Assembly (NCBI GenBank): GCA_947626475.1
Contig: CANQSK010000008.1
Coordinates: 1 to 43,631 of the forward strand
DNA: 43,631 nucleotides
Direction of reading: 5' to 3'
Source of the DNA: an uncultured Lachnospiraceae bacterium
GTDB taxonomy: Bacteria; Bacillota; Clostridia; Lachnospirales; Lachnospiraceae
Shown piece by piece: positions 34,927 to 42,987 of the stretch. A program made the translations under genes and the position numbers. Under the pieces are notes generated by a model. It was not told the origin of the DNA, did no database searches, and saw only the letters and a program-made list of their open reading frames with translations. Numbering within the stretch: position 1 is the first letter of the stretch; each line of letters begins with the position of its first letter.

Positions 34927-36696
34927 ATGCTGAAACGAAACGAAAAACTGATCAAGACCAAGCTGTGGCAGTATCTGCTGCCCGGCATACTGCTCACGGC
35001 GTCGCTGCAGATCGGCAACGTGGTAGATACCATGCTTGTGGGCAATATTTTAGGAGCGGACGCCATGTCCGCAGTCAAGATCGGCATGACAGTAGACAAC
35101 ATCACGGAGCTGCCCGGGTATGTGCTGGCCGTCGGCGGCAGTATCGCGGCAGGAATGCTGCTGGGCCGCCGGGAGCGGGAGCAGGCGGACTGTGTGTTTT
35201 CCATGACATTTCTGGTGAGCCTGGCGTGCGGCGCGCTGTTTATGCTGCTTTCAGTTTTTTCACCGTTTTTTTCGCGGCTGCTTACAGGCGGGGATCCTCT
35301 GACAGACAGTGTGAACGCGTTTGTGCGGGTAACGCTTTTAGGCGCGCCCGTCATCGGCGTCGTCTTGCAGTTCATCAACTATGTGGCTGTGGACAACCAC
35401 CCCAGCCTCGCCTCCGCTTATGTCATTGCCTCCAATGTTATTAACCTGACCTTTGACTACCTGCTGCTTAAATTTACGCCGTTAGGCACAGCGGGAGCGG
35501 CGCTGTCCACCATTCTGGGATACGCGCTGGCAATGGTTGTGCTCATTCCCTATCTGCGCTCGCCCAAGCGCATGCTGCATTTCATTATACCAAAGAAAGA
35601 TCTGTATCAGTCTCTGAAGCTGACGCTGTGCATGGGCATGCCCACGCTGTTTTACATGATCTTTGATACAGCGCGCGGTCTTGCGCTCAATATGATGATC
35701 GTGCGTACCATGGGCAACGACGGGATGGCAGTGTTTACCATCTGCGACAACACTGTGCTGATCGTTGAGATGCTCATCGGCGGCATTGTCGGCACGCTCT
35801 CATCTATCGGCGGCGTGATTTACGGCGAAAAGGATTATTATGGGATGCGAGCCCTTGCCAAAAACGTGCTTTTCTACAGCTACGCAGTGCTGGCGGTGTT
35901 TATGACGGCACTGGCGGTGTTCACACAGCAGGCAGTCGGTTTCTTCGGCATCACAGGCGGTCCCCTGCTTGGCCTGGCGGTATCATCGCTGCGCGTCTTC
36001 ATCTTCAGCCTGCCGTTCTATCTGCTCAACAGCTTTTTGATGAACTATTACCAGACTACGGAAAAAGAAAAGCTGGCCTCGTTTGTGACGTCGCTCCGCA
36101 GCTGCGTGGCTGTGCTTCCGCCGGCATTTTTGCTGGTCCTTCTGGCAGGACCGAGCGAGGAAAGCAAGCTGCGCGCGCTGATGATCGCGTTGATCCTGGG
36201 CGAAGCGATAACTGTGTTTGCCGTTGCGGTTCTGCTTCGGTGGCGGTACCGCGGCCGGGATTTCCTTCTGCTGCCTGACGCGCAGGACGAACATGTCCTG
36301 GATATTTCCATACACCCGACCATTGAGGAGACGTCCCGTGTACCCCGTGAGATCATCGCGTTTGGCGAGCGCTGCGGCATCGACCGGGAGAAGGCAAATC
36401 TGATCGCGGTAGCCGCTGAGGAAATGGCGGTCAATATTATCCGGTACGGCGGGAAACATGTACACTCCATTGACATTAATCTGAGCGTTACACCGGACTC
36501 ATTGCTTTTGCGCACCCGGGACAACGGAATCCCCTTTGATCCCTCCCATTACACGACGGATTCGGACGCGTTTGAGATCCACGGGATTGAGCTTGTCAAG
36601 CGCATATCGGACAAGGTGCAGTACCTGCGAATACTCGACCTGAACAACACCACCGTGGAAATCTCTCTGAAACCGCAGGAGGCGAAACATGGTTGA
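34927..36696 (+). CDS. MATE-family exporter fused to an RsbW-like HATPase domain
   Basis: 589 residues from ATG 34927 (GAGGA seven bases upstream); the GTG at 34921 is too close to that site. Residues ~1-450 are a twelve-helix MATE transporter (start LLPGILLTASLQIGNVVDTM, later LGTAGAALSTILGYALAMVV). Residues ~465-589 are a soluble GHKL ATPase-like domain: AAEEMAVNIIRYG with the N-box Asn503, and RDNGIPFDP with Asp532 and Gly534, then FEIHGIELVKRISD. This pattern is that of anti-sigma factor kinases such as RsbW/SpoIIAB. The exporter part fits removal of the NRPS product; the ATPase part probably phosphorylates or binds the STAS protein of the operon. The gene starts 2 bases after the NRPS stop. 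Confidence 0.9.
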   Translation: MLKRNEKLIKTKLWQYLLPGILLTASLQIGNVVDTMLVGNILGADAMSAVKIGMTVDNITELPGYVLAVGGSIAAGMLLGRREREQADCVFSMTFLVSLACGALFMLLSVFSPFFSRLLTGGDPLTDSVNAFVRVTLLGAPVIGVVLQFINYVAVDNHPSLASAYVIASNVINLTFDYLLLKFTPLGTAGAALSTILGYALAMVVLIPYLRSPKRMLHFIIPKKDLYQSLKLTLCMGMPTLFYMIFDTARGLALNMMIVRTMGNDGMAVFTICDNTVLIVEMLIGGIVGTLSSIGGVIYGEKDYYGMRALAKNVLFYSYAVLAVFMTALAVFTQQAVGFFGITGGPLLGLAVSSLRVFIFSLPFYLLNSFLMNYYQTTEKEKLASFVTSLRSCVAVLPPAFLLVLLAGPSEESKLRALMIALILGEAITVFAVAVLLRWRYRGRDFLLLPDAQDEHVLDISIHPTIEETSRVPREIIAFGERCGIDREKANLIAVAAEEMAVNIIRYGGKHVHSIDINLSVTPDSLLLRTRDNGIPFDPSHYTTDSDAFEIHGIELVKRISDKVQYLRILDLNNTTVEISLKPQEAKHG

Positions 36697-37318
36697 GTAC
36701 GCGCTTTCAGACGTTTCCTGTCTGCCCGACCCGCTGACCGACGACGCCGCTCTCACAGGTATTCCGCCATGGCGGCAGGCCTATATCCTGCGCTACCGGC
36801 GGGCGGAGGACCGCAGGCGCAGCCTCGGCGTGTGGCGGCTGATGGAAAATATGCTGACCGCCCACGGCTTCCGGGCCCGGGACGTGGCTGTGGACAAAAA
36901 CGGCAAGCCTTACTGTGACGGCATCTTCTTCAGTCTGTCCCACTCAGGCGATCTGGCGCTGTGCGCCGTAAGCGGCGCGCCGGTGGGCTGCGACATTGAG
37001 CAGGTCAAAGACGTGCCCTTTGAGCTTGCGCCCCGTATCTTCTGCCCGAGCGAACGCGCCTATCTGCAGGCGGCGCAGGATCCCGGCGAAGCGCAGCGGC
37101 GTTTTTTTACCCTCTGGACCCTGAAAGAGAGCTATATGAAAATGACCGGCGAAGGACTCAGCCTTTCGCCGGAACGGCTGGAGATTCGTATGCCCGCTCT
37201 CACCCTGCTTCGGGACGGCGCTGCGCAGCCCTGCGGACTTTTTCATACGGCCCACGGGGAATATGAGATCTCACTGTGCTCCGCAGGAGCGGAGGAACAT
37301 TTTACCCTGATACCTTAA
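36689..37318 (+). CDS. Sfp-type 4'-phosphopantetheinyl transferase
   Basis: 209 residues; ATG at 36689 overlaps the MATE gene by eight bases, with AGGAGG at 36677-36682. It shows the Sfp signatures SLSHSGDLALCAV, GCDIEQV (Asp102, Glu104 bind Mg) and WTLKESYMKMTGEGL (Trp143, Lys146, Glu147). It moves phosphopantetheine from CoA onto the NRPS carrier-domain serines. It is the last gene of the biosynthetic operon. Confidence 0.94.
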   Translation: MVEYALSDVSCLPDPLTDDAALTGIPPWRQAYILRYRRAEDRRRSLGVWRLMENMLTAHGFRARDVAVDKNGKPYCDGIFFSLSHSGDLALCAVSGAPVGCDIEQVKDVPFELAPRIFCPSERAYLQAAQDPGEAQRRFFTLWTLKESYMKMTGEGLSLSPERLEIRMPALTLLRDGAAQPCGLFHTAHGEYEISLCSAGAEEHFTLIP

Positions 37319-37412
37319 CAGATCTGGCCGCCTCTCCCATGAAGGGCGCGTATCTGGACTATGAGACGAATGGCAGGCTATGAGAATACTGTAACTTTAT
37401 AGAATATTGTTC

Positions 37413-37448
37413 TGCCCGCTGTGCCAGCTTTTCCGCTGCCAGCGGGCA
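37413..37448 (+). terminator. Inverted repeat after the NRPS operon, possible terminator
   Basis: TGCCCGCTG (37413-37421) pairs with CAGCGGGCA (37440-37448) around an 18-base loop that can pair further. Only CTTT follows, so if it ends transcription it is weak. The rest of 37319-37512 shows no gene. Confidence 0.4.
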
Positions 37449-37513
37449 CTTTGCGAATATGGACGGCTGACAGGGGGCCTTGGCAGCGGGTCATGTTTTT
37501 ATAAAATAAACTC

Positions 37514-37542
37514 TTGAAAATATGACATGGAGGATATATAAT
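37514..37542 (+). promoter_or_regulatory. Promoter of the XRE-ImmA-PIN unit
   Basis: TTGAAA (37514-37519), a 17-base spacer and TATAAT (37537-37542), 29 bases before the XRE start. The XRE product may repress it. Confidence 0.8.
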
Positions 37543-37571
37543 ACACCTAAGAGGAGAAAGGAGGGTTTGCC

Positions 37572-37910
37572 ATGGCCGCAATTTATGAAAAACTTAAAAT
37601 GATGAGGGAGAAAGCGGGCCTGCGGCAGGGACAGATTGCGGATTATCTGGGAGTGACTCAAACTTTCATATCAAAGGTTGAGACCGGAGAAAGAAATCTC
37701 ACTGTTGATCAACTGGAAAGTGTTGTGAATCTTTACGGATATGATCTCGCTGCCTTTGCGGATACGGAGGAAGAAACCCATCCAATCCAATTTGCTTTTC
37801 GGGCACAGGATGTCTGCCAGGAAGATCTGCGCATCATTGCCGATATCGGGAAGATTGCGATCAATAGCAGATTCATGGCGAAAATACTGGAGGAATCGAA
37901 TGTTGGATAA
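37572..37910 (+). CDS. XRE-family helix-turn-helix regulator
   Basis: 112 residues; ATG at 37572 with GGAGG upstream. An HTH_3 domain fills residues 5-60 (YEKLKMMREKAGLRQGQIAD, YLGVTQTFISKVETGERNLT). The remaining ~50 residues are a helical tail. The stop overlaps the start of the ImmA gene by 11 bases. XRE plus ImmA/IrrE pairs control mobile elements, stress genes or toxins, the protease cleaving or inactivating the repressor; here a PIN-domain gene completes the set. Confidence 0.9.
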   Translation: MAAIYEKLKMMREKAGLRQGQIADYLGVTQTFISKVETGERNLTVDQLESVVNLYGYDLAAFADTEEETHPIQFAFRAQDVCQEDLRIIADIGKIAINSRFMAKILEESNVG

Positions 37911-38655
37911 GTTGGATCTTAACACAAAAGCGCAGGAATTAAGGGAATTGCTGGGAGAAGATGCCAATTCGCCGGTTGACATTTTTTCTCTTGCGAACCA
38001 AATTGACGGACTTACACTCGTGCTTTATCCCCTCGGAGAAAACATCAGTGGAATGTGCATCCGGGATAATATAATAAAACTGATAGCGATTAACTCGACC
38101 ATGTCATATGGCCGTCAGCGATTTTCACTTGCCCATGAGTTGTACCATCTGTATTTCGATGATGAATCCGGCTTTAATGTTTGCTCTAAAAGGCTTGATC
38201 CCAAAAGTGAGAATGAGAAGTGTGCGGATCAGTTTGCCTCCTACTTCCTCGCACCATACAAGTCTTTGAGGGCAGCAATAAAGAAGGCAGTCGGTGATGG
38301 CCAGCTATCTTTACAGCATGTTATCGTGCTTGAGCAATACTTTGGGATGAGTCATCTGGCAATGTTCTGGCGGCTGGTCTCGGAAGGATATCTTTCTTCT
38401 GACAAACTTAAAGATTACAGTTCCGGAGTCATGTCTGCAGCAAGGCACCTCGGATTTGGTGATAAGTTGTATAAATCGACACCTATTGAATTGCAGAAAA
38501 GAACGTATGGACACTATCTGAAGCAGGTAGATGAGCTACGGCAAAAAGACTTGGTTTCCTCAGGAAAAATCGATGAGCTGTTGCTTGATGCTTTTCGCGA
38601 CGATATTGCGTTCGGCTTAGATGAAGATAATCAGGAAGGAGATGCTATTGACTGA
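37900..38655 (+). CDS. ImmA/IrrE-family metallopeptidase
   Basis: 251 residues from ATG 37900 (GGAGGA at 37889-37894). The zinc motif HELYH is at residues 79-83 inside RFSLAHELYHLYFDDE, with CADQFASYFLAP downstream as the third-ligand helix. The C-terminal half is helical. The family cleaves or inhibits partner XRE repressors. The upstream and downstream genes both overlap it, so all three are translated together. Confidence 0.9.
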   Translation: MLDKLDLNTKAQELRELLGEDANSPVDIFSLANQIDGLTLVLYPLGENISGMCIRDNIIKLIAINSTMSYGRQRFSLAHELYHLYFDDESGFNVCSKRLDPKSENEKCADQFASYFLAPYKSLRAAIKKAVGDGQLSLQHVIVLEQYFGMSHLAMFWRLVSEGYLSSDKLKDYSSGVMSAARHLGFGDKLYKSTPIELQKRTYGHYLKQVDELRQKDLVSSGKIDELLLDAFRDDIAFGLDEDNQEGDAID

Positions 38656-39181
38656 GAAGTATTTCTTTGATACAGATTGTCTCTCCGCTTTTCTTTGGAT
38701 TCGTGAGGAGAGCATCTTGACGAGATTATATGCTGGAAGAATTATTTTGCCCGCGCAAGTCTATCATGAGCTTCAGAGGGTTTCTTATCTTCTGGCGCGA
38801 GTCGATATGTTGAAGAATCGTGGGCATTTTTCCGTTGAGAGTATGGAAGCAGGTTCTGAGGAATACAACGATTACCTGCAGATGACAACCTCACCAGAAG
38901 CAGGGATGAGAATTATCGGCAGAGGCGAAGCTGCCGGAATCGCTATGGCGAAACAGAGAGACGGAACGCTTGCCAGCAATAATCTGCGTGATATCCGCCC
39001 ATATGTGGAGAAATATAGGATTTCACATATTACAACCGGAGATATTCTGATTGAAGCCATGAACGCCGGAATTATCACAAAAGCAGACGGCAATACCATC
39101 TGGTCGGACATGATTCGAAAACGCCGTATGCTTCCGACAACGACTTTTTCTGAGTATTTAGCAAATTACCGTAAGCTGTAA
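38648..39181 (+). CDS. PIN-domain-like protein, possible toxin
   Basis: About 177 residues from TTG 38648, six bases after AAGGAG (38636-38641) and overlapping the ImmA stop by eight bases. ATGs at 38621 and 38642 are in frame but lack proper spacing. Acidic PIN-type positions are seen: YFFDTDCLSAFLW at the start, ILPAQVYHELQR, GRGEAAGIAMAKQRDGTLAS and NNLRDI. PIN proteins are Mg-dependent RNases, often VapC-type toxins; DUF4411-like relatives are paired with XRE/ImmA genes. Toxicity is inferred from this context only. Confidence 0.75.
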   Translation: MTEKYFFDTDCLSAFLWIREESILTRLYAGRIILPAQVYHELQRVSYLLARVDMLKNRGHFSVESMEAGSEEYNDYLQMTTSPEAGMRIIGRGEAAGIAMAKQRDGTLASNNLRDIRPYVEKYRISHITTGDILIEAMNAGIITKADGNTIWSDMIRKRRMLPTTTFSEYLANYRKL

Positions 39182-39290
39182 TCATTGATAAATATCCGAG
39201 ATTTGTAATTCCGCCTGCACGGGCAGCTGGCACAGGTACAAAAATTTCTTCGACTCCAGCTTCACCTTGCGCCGGTCCGGCGACAATCTC

Positions 39291-39319
39291 TTGAAAAAGT
39301 TCATTTGACCGTATATAAT
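39291..39319 (+). promoter_or_regulatory. Promoter of the LysR gene, with a dyad just downstream
   Basis: TTGAAA (39291-39296), a 17-base spacer and TATAAT (39314-39319). Downstream, ATACC (39335-39339) and GGTAT (39350-39354) form an inverted repeat with a 10-base centre, a form common for LysR binding. The leader to the start at 39428 is about 100 bases. Confidence 0.65.
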
Positions 39320-39427
39320 AATGCCAAAGTCAAAATACCTTTTGACCCTGGTATCATATAATTCCAGCATTGAATGATTTCGGGCATAAGCGCCAAACAA
39401 CCGTCGGAAGCGAGGTGGAAGCTGCTC

Positions 39428-40351
39428 ATGAACATTAATAATATCAATTTTACGTCCTTTATCCGTGTGGCGGAGGCGGGCAGCTTCAACAAGGCCGCCG
39501 AGGACTTGTATATCACTTCCACCGCGCTGATAAAGCAGATCAATCTGCTGGAAAATGATCTGGGCGTGCGCCTCTTTGAGCGGACGCATCGGGGACTGAC
39601 CCTGACAAAAGCCGGTGAATCCCTTTACAAAGACGCCAAGTATATCACGGACTACTGCCGTGAAGCAATCGAGCGCGCAAGAAGCGCGGAGCTTGCGCAG
39701 GATCAGGTGATCCGCATCGGTACTTCCCCCATTATGCCTGCTCAAATGCTTATGGATCTGTGGCCGAAGATCCACGAGCACTGCGCCGACGTGAGCTTCA
39801 AGCTGGTCCCCTTTGAAAACACCTCGGACAATGCCAGAGAAATCCTGAAAAACCTGGGGCAAAATATTGATGTGGTCACCGGCTTTGTGGACGAGCTTCT
39901 CATGAGCCAGCGGAATTGTCAGGGACTGTTGATCGAAAACGAACCTCTTTGCTGCGCGGTGTCCATCTATCACCCGCTGGCATCAAAAGAGAAACTGACG
40001 GTACAGGATCTGTACGGAAAAGACCTGATGATGATCCATCGCGGATGGTGCCGTCACATGGACGACCTGCGGAACGATCTGACGGAACACCATCCGCAGA
40101 TCAATCTCGTGAATTTTGATCTCTACGATGTGGGCGTCTTCAACCGGTGTGAGGAAAACAAGGATATTCTGGTAGTCATCAAGAGCTGGAGCATGGTTCA
40201 TCCGCTGATGCGTGTAATTCCGGTAGAGTGGGATCATGTCATGCCTGTGGGCATCCTGTATTCTCCTCAGCCGACAGAGGTTGTCCGGCGTTTCCTCTCT
40301 GCACTGGAAACAGTGCTGGCCTCTCCCGCTTCGGGCGGAGGTCCGCTATAA
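39428..40351 (+). CDS. LysR-family transcription regulator
   Basis: 307 residues from ATG 39428; an in-frame ATG at 39374 would add 18 residues that do not fit the family. The HTH is at residues 5-65 (INFTSFIRVAEAGSFNKAAE, DLYITSTALIKQINLLENDL, GVRLFERTHRGLTLT). An effector-binding domain follows (QVIRIGTSPIMPAQMLMDLW, CCAVSIYHPLASKEKL, LYGKDLMMIHRGW). The gene stands before the PNPOx-like, esterase and DUF362 genes, whose shared upstream elements it might bind. Confidence 0.92.
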   Translation: MNINNINFTSFIRVAEAGSFNKAAEDLYITSTALIKQINLLENDLGVRLFERTHRGLTLTKAGESLYKDAKYITDYCREAIERARSAELAQDQVIRIGTSPIMPAQMLMDLWPKIHEHCADVSFKLVPFENTSDNAREILKNLGQNIDVVTGFVDELLMSQRNCQGLLIENEPLCCAVSIYHPLASKEKLTVQDLYGKDLMMIHRGWCRHMDDLRNDLTEHHPQINLVNFDLYDVGVFNRCEENKDILVVIKSWSMVHPLMRVIPVEWDHVMPVGILYSPQPTEVVRRFLSALETVLASPASGGGPL

Positions 40352-40382
40352 TCAAATCAATAAAATATAGGAGGTATCTGTA

Positions 40383-40775
40383 ATGCAGGAAGTCTACGAT
40401 TTTTTGAAAAAAGCAGGCACATATTATCTGGCGACCGCTGAGGACGGTCAGCCCCGTGTACGCCCATTTGGCACGGTGGATATATTTGAAGGAAAGCTTT
40501 ATATTCAGACGGGTAAAGTCAAAGATGTGTCCAGGCAAATCGAGAAAAATCCGCTTGTGGAACTGTGCGCCTTCGACGGCGAAAAATGGCTGCGGCTCAG
40601 CGGACGGCTTGTCCGTGACGACCGTGTAGAGGCCAAACGACATATGCTGGATGCCTATCCGAATCTGCAGGCGATGTACTCTCCCACCGATGACAACACC
40701 GAGGTGCTGTATTTTGAAAATGCCACCGCCGTGTTCTCATCCTTCACGGCAGAGCCGGTCACCGTCAATTTTTAA
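40383..40775 (+). CDS. PNPOx-like FMN-binding protein
   Basis: 130 residues; ATG at 40383 behind AGGAGGT. It is a single split-barrel flavin domain: TYYLATAEDGQPRVRPFGTV, KLYIQTGKVKDVSRQIEKNP, VELCAFDGEKWLRLSGRLV. Proteins of this size in the pyridoxamine-phosphate-oxidase-like clan bind FMN or F420 and reduce diverse small molecules, including nitroimidazoles in NimA relatives. The substrate is unknown. It is 31 bases behind the LysR gene, probably co-transcribed. Confidence 0.85.
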   Translation: MQEVYDFLKKAGTYYLATAEDGQPRVRPFGTVDIFEGKLYIQTGKVKDVSRQIEKNPLVELCAFDGEKWLRLSGRLVRDDRVEAKRHMLDAYPNLQAMYSPTDDNTEVLYFENATAVFSSFTAEPVTVNF

Positions 40776-40793
40776 GCGTGATCTATGGTCAGA

Positions 40794-40862
40794 AGTTCTA
40801 ACCGCAGGTTATAACTGATTAACGAATCGAGACTTCTTCGGAAGCCTCGATTTTTTTATAAT
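40794..40862 (+). promoter_or_regulatory. Dyad operator and promoter module, copy 1 (before the double esterase)
   Basis: AGTTCTAACC (40794-40803) and GGTTATAACT (40807-40816) form a dyad with 9 of 10 pairs. The element continues to 40836 and matches copy 2 at 42875-42917 in about 33 of 43 positions. TATAAT lies at 40857-40862, 20 bases after the element, the same distance as in copy 2. The -35 position (TTCTTC) is poor, as in activator-dependent promoters. Confidence 0.6.
40825..40857 (+). terminator. Hairpin with UUCG tetraloop and T run after the PNPOx gene
   Basis: AATCGAG (40825-40831) pairs with CTCGATT (40846-40852), and CTTC-TTCG-GAAG forms the apex with an A/C mismatch between. Seven T follow at 40851-40857. 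It ends the LysR/PNPOx transcript and overlaps promoter module copy 1. Confidence 0.8.
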
Positions 40863-40911
40863 GATAAGCGAGAATCGGTATGAAGCGCATTCCAAAAGAA
40901 GGATGATGAAA

Positions 40912-42882
40912 ATGAATCAAAAAATTGCGATATGCCTGATTTTTGCCTTGCTCCCGGCTCTTCTTTGCGCCTGTAACGGAAATCAGTCCGCTATCAGGAC
41001 GCCGGCGGAGGAATCGCCTCAGGAAACGGAAACAGCCAATAACCAGGAGGAAAACCGCACACCCCTGGGAAGTAAAGAATCAGGAGGGAGTAACATGGAA
41101 ATACCGCAGACCGGCTGGACGGAAGCAGTTCCGGCACGATACACACAGGCGTCTGACAAGCCGGGAAATGTCGTCCGCCTCGATTATGAATCCGAGGACT
41201 ATGTGCGGGACGGCAGCCCTATCACAAAAACAGCTTATGTTTATACGCCCTGCGGCTATGATGAGAATGATACCGAGACACGGTACAACATTCTCTATCT
41301 CATGCACGGCTGGGGCGGTCATGCCGGAGAATATTTTGATTTTACGGCAACGAAAAATATGTTTGACAACCTGATCGCGAACGGTGATATTCCGCCGCTC
41401 ATCATCGTGTCAGCCACTTTCTACAACGAAAACAGCCGAACGGATTTTTCAAGCTCCATTGAGGAATTTCGTGCTTTCCATCAGGATTTTGAAGACCATC
41501 TGATGCCCACTGTAGAAGGCCGGTTTCATACCTACGCCAACTCCACGTCCCCGGAGGATCTGAAAGCCTCCCGCGATCATCGGGCCTTCGGCGGCTTCTC
41601 CCTCGGTTCGGTCACAACATGGCTCCAGTTCTGCTACGACTACGATTATATCCGCTGGTTTCTGCCCATGAGCGGTTCCTGTTGGTACTACGGCACCTAC
41701 GGCGACTTCCGCTTCGAGGACAACGTGGACTTTATCGAGCAGCTTGTGAGAAATGAAAACCTCGACGAGCGCGGGTACTTCATCTATCACGCCGTCGGCA
41801 CCGAGGACGCGGTCAAGAGCCAGTCGATCCATATGGCGGACGAGATGCTGTCAAGGGAGATCTTCACGCCGGAACACCATGTGTTCTACCAAAAAGACGG
41901 CGGCTACCATGATTTTAACGCCGTGCAGGAGTATCTTTATAACGCGCTCCCGCTGTTCTTCCGGAATGAAAGCGGGGACTCCGGGATCGGGCAGGACACA
42001 AGCCAGCCCTTTACAACCGGCACTGCCATTTCAGATGTGATAAACGACCCTGCTTTCGGTGAGTTTGGGCGGCTTATCTTCCCCGTGAATACCGGATACT
42101 GGAGCGGCAGGACGCTGGGCGGCCTTCGCCTTACATGGTACTCGAACATCGACCCGGATAAGACGGTGGAGATCGCTAATTACATGAAATCCCACGCACA
42201 GGCGGGCGAGACGATCTTTTACGATATTTATACCGATGAGGAAAAAGCGGCCGACCCCGGCAAGGCGGATACGGGACTGTTCTTTTTCAGGGGCAATCCC
42301 GGCGAAAAGTTTGCCGTATGTAATGCCGGAGGCGGTTTTGCCTATGTCGGCGCAATGCACGACAGCTTCCCCCATGCGCTGGAGCTTTCCAAAAAGGGCT
42401 ATAATGCCTTCGCGCTGATCTACCGTCCCGGCTGGGATACGGCCATGGAAGATCTGGCGCGGGCGATCAGTTTTATTTTTGAACACGCAGAGGAACTGGA
42501 GGTGGACACCGACTGTTATTCCCTGTGGGGCGGTTCAGCAGGCGCAAGAATGGCAGCCGACGTCGGCTCTTACGGTACAGCCTATTTCGGCGGTGACGAT
42601 CTGCCGCAGGCGGGCTGTGTCGTCATGCAGTACACGGGTCACAGCGAATGGCAGAAAACCGACCCGCCCACCTATGTATGCGTCGGAACCAGCGACGGCA
42701 TTGCGAACTGGCGCACAATGCAGCGCCGGACCCTGGCGATGTCCGCCGCGGGTATCCCGACAGAATTTCACGCCTATGAGGGACTTTCCCACGGCTTCGG
42801 ACTGGGAACGGGAACAGTGGCCGAGGGCTGGATAAACGATGCCGTGGCGTTTTGGGAACAGCAGATGCAGAAGGAGCTGTAA
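40912..42882 (+). CDS. Lipoprotein with two fused alpha/beta-hydrolase (esterase) domains
   Basis: About 656 residues from ATG 40912, nine bases after GAAGG; ATGs at 40903 and 40906 are alternatives, and 40861 overlaps the -10 box. It has a signal peptide with lipobox-like LLCAC near residue 20. Domain 1 (~80-360) resembles CE1/esterase-D enzymes: YNILYLMHGWGGHAGEYF and nucleophile Ser230 in GGFSLGS. Domain 2 (~375-656) resembles BD-FAE/HSL-like acetylesterases: AVCNAGGGFAYVG, Ser542 in GGSAGARMA, Asp in VGTSDGIAN and His627 in LSHGFG. Both look catalytically complete. A plausible role is cleaving acyl or feruloyl groups from plant polysaccharides at the cell surface. Confidence 0.87.
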   Translation: MNQKIAICLIFALLPALLCACNGNQSAIRTPAEESPQETETANNQEENRTPLGSKESGGSNMEIPQTGWTEAVPARYTQASDKPGNVVRLDYESEDYVRDGSPITKTAYVYTPCGYDENDTETRYNILYLMHGWGGHAGEYFDFTATKNMFDNLIANGDIPPLIIVSATFYNENSRTDFSSSIEEFRAFHQDFEDHLMPTVEGRFHTYANSTSPEDLKASRDHRAFGGFSLGSVTTWLQFCYDYDYIRWFLPMSGSCWYYGTYGDFRFEDNVDFIEQLVRNENLDERGYFIYHAVGTEDAVKSQSIHMADEMLSREIFTPEHHVFYQKDGGYHDFNAVQEYLYNALPLFFRNESGDSGIGQDTSQPFTTGTAISDVINDPAFGEFGRLIFPVNTGYWSGRTLGGLRLTWYSNIDPDKTVEIANYMKSHAQAGETIFYDIYTDEEKAADPGKADTGLFFFRGNPGEKFAVCNAGGGFAYVGAMHDSFPHALELSKKGYNAFALIYRPGWDTAMEDLARAISFIFEHAEELEVDTDCYSLWGGSAGARMAADVGSYGTAYFGGDDLPQAGCVVMQYTGHSEWQKTDPPTYVCVGTSDGIANWRTMQRRTLAMSAAGIPTEFHAYEGLSHGFGLGTGTVAEGWINDAVAFWEQQMQKEL

Positions 42883-42943
42883 CCTCTGGTATGAACTGAT
42901 GAACAAATAGAGACTTCCGCACGATTTCCATTTTCATTATAAT
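42875..42943 (+). promoter_or_regulatory. Dyad operator and promoter module, copy 2 (before the DUF362 gene)
   Basis: AGCTGTAACC (42875-42884), three bases, GGTATGAACT (42888-42897) and the tail to 42917 match copy 1. TATAAT is at 42938-42943, again exactly 20 bases downstream. The left arm overlaps the esterase stop codon, and the hairpin seen in copy 1 is lost. Confidence 0.6.
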
Positions 42944-42987
42944 AAAATCAGCAGCACAATAAAGAAATGTGAAAGGAGCATACGCCA

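Noticed and set aside
39182-39370. Minus-strand open frame of 62 codons (start MLELYDTRVKRYFDFG) with a protein-like composition
   Set aside because: No ribosome site, no family recognised, and it covers the LysR promoter region; it could be a decayed gene end but nothing supports a call.
40861-40911. Upstream ATG at 40861 as the esterase start
   Set aside because: It overlaps the TATAAT at 40857-40862 and would put 17 residues before the signal peptide; GAAGG and the lipoprotein signal fit the start at 40912.
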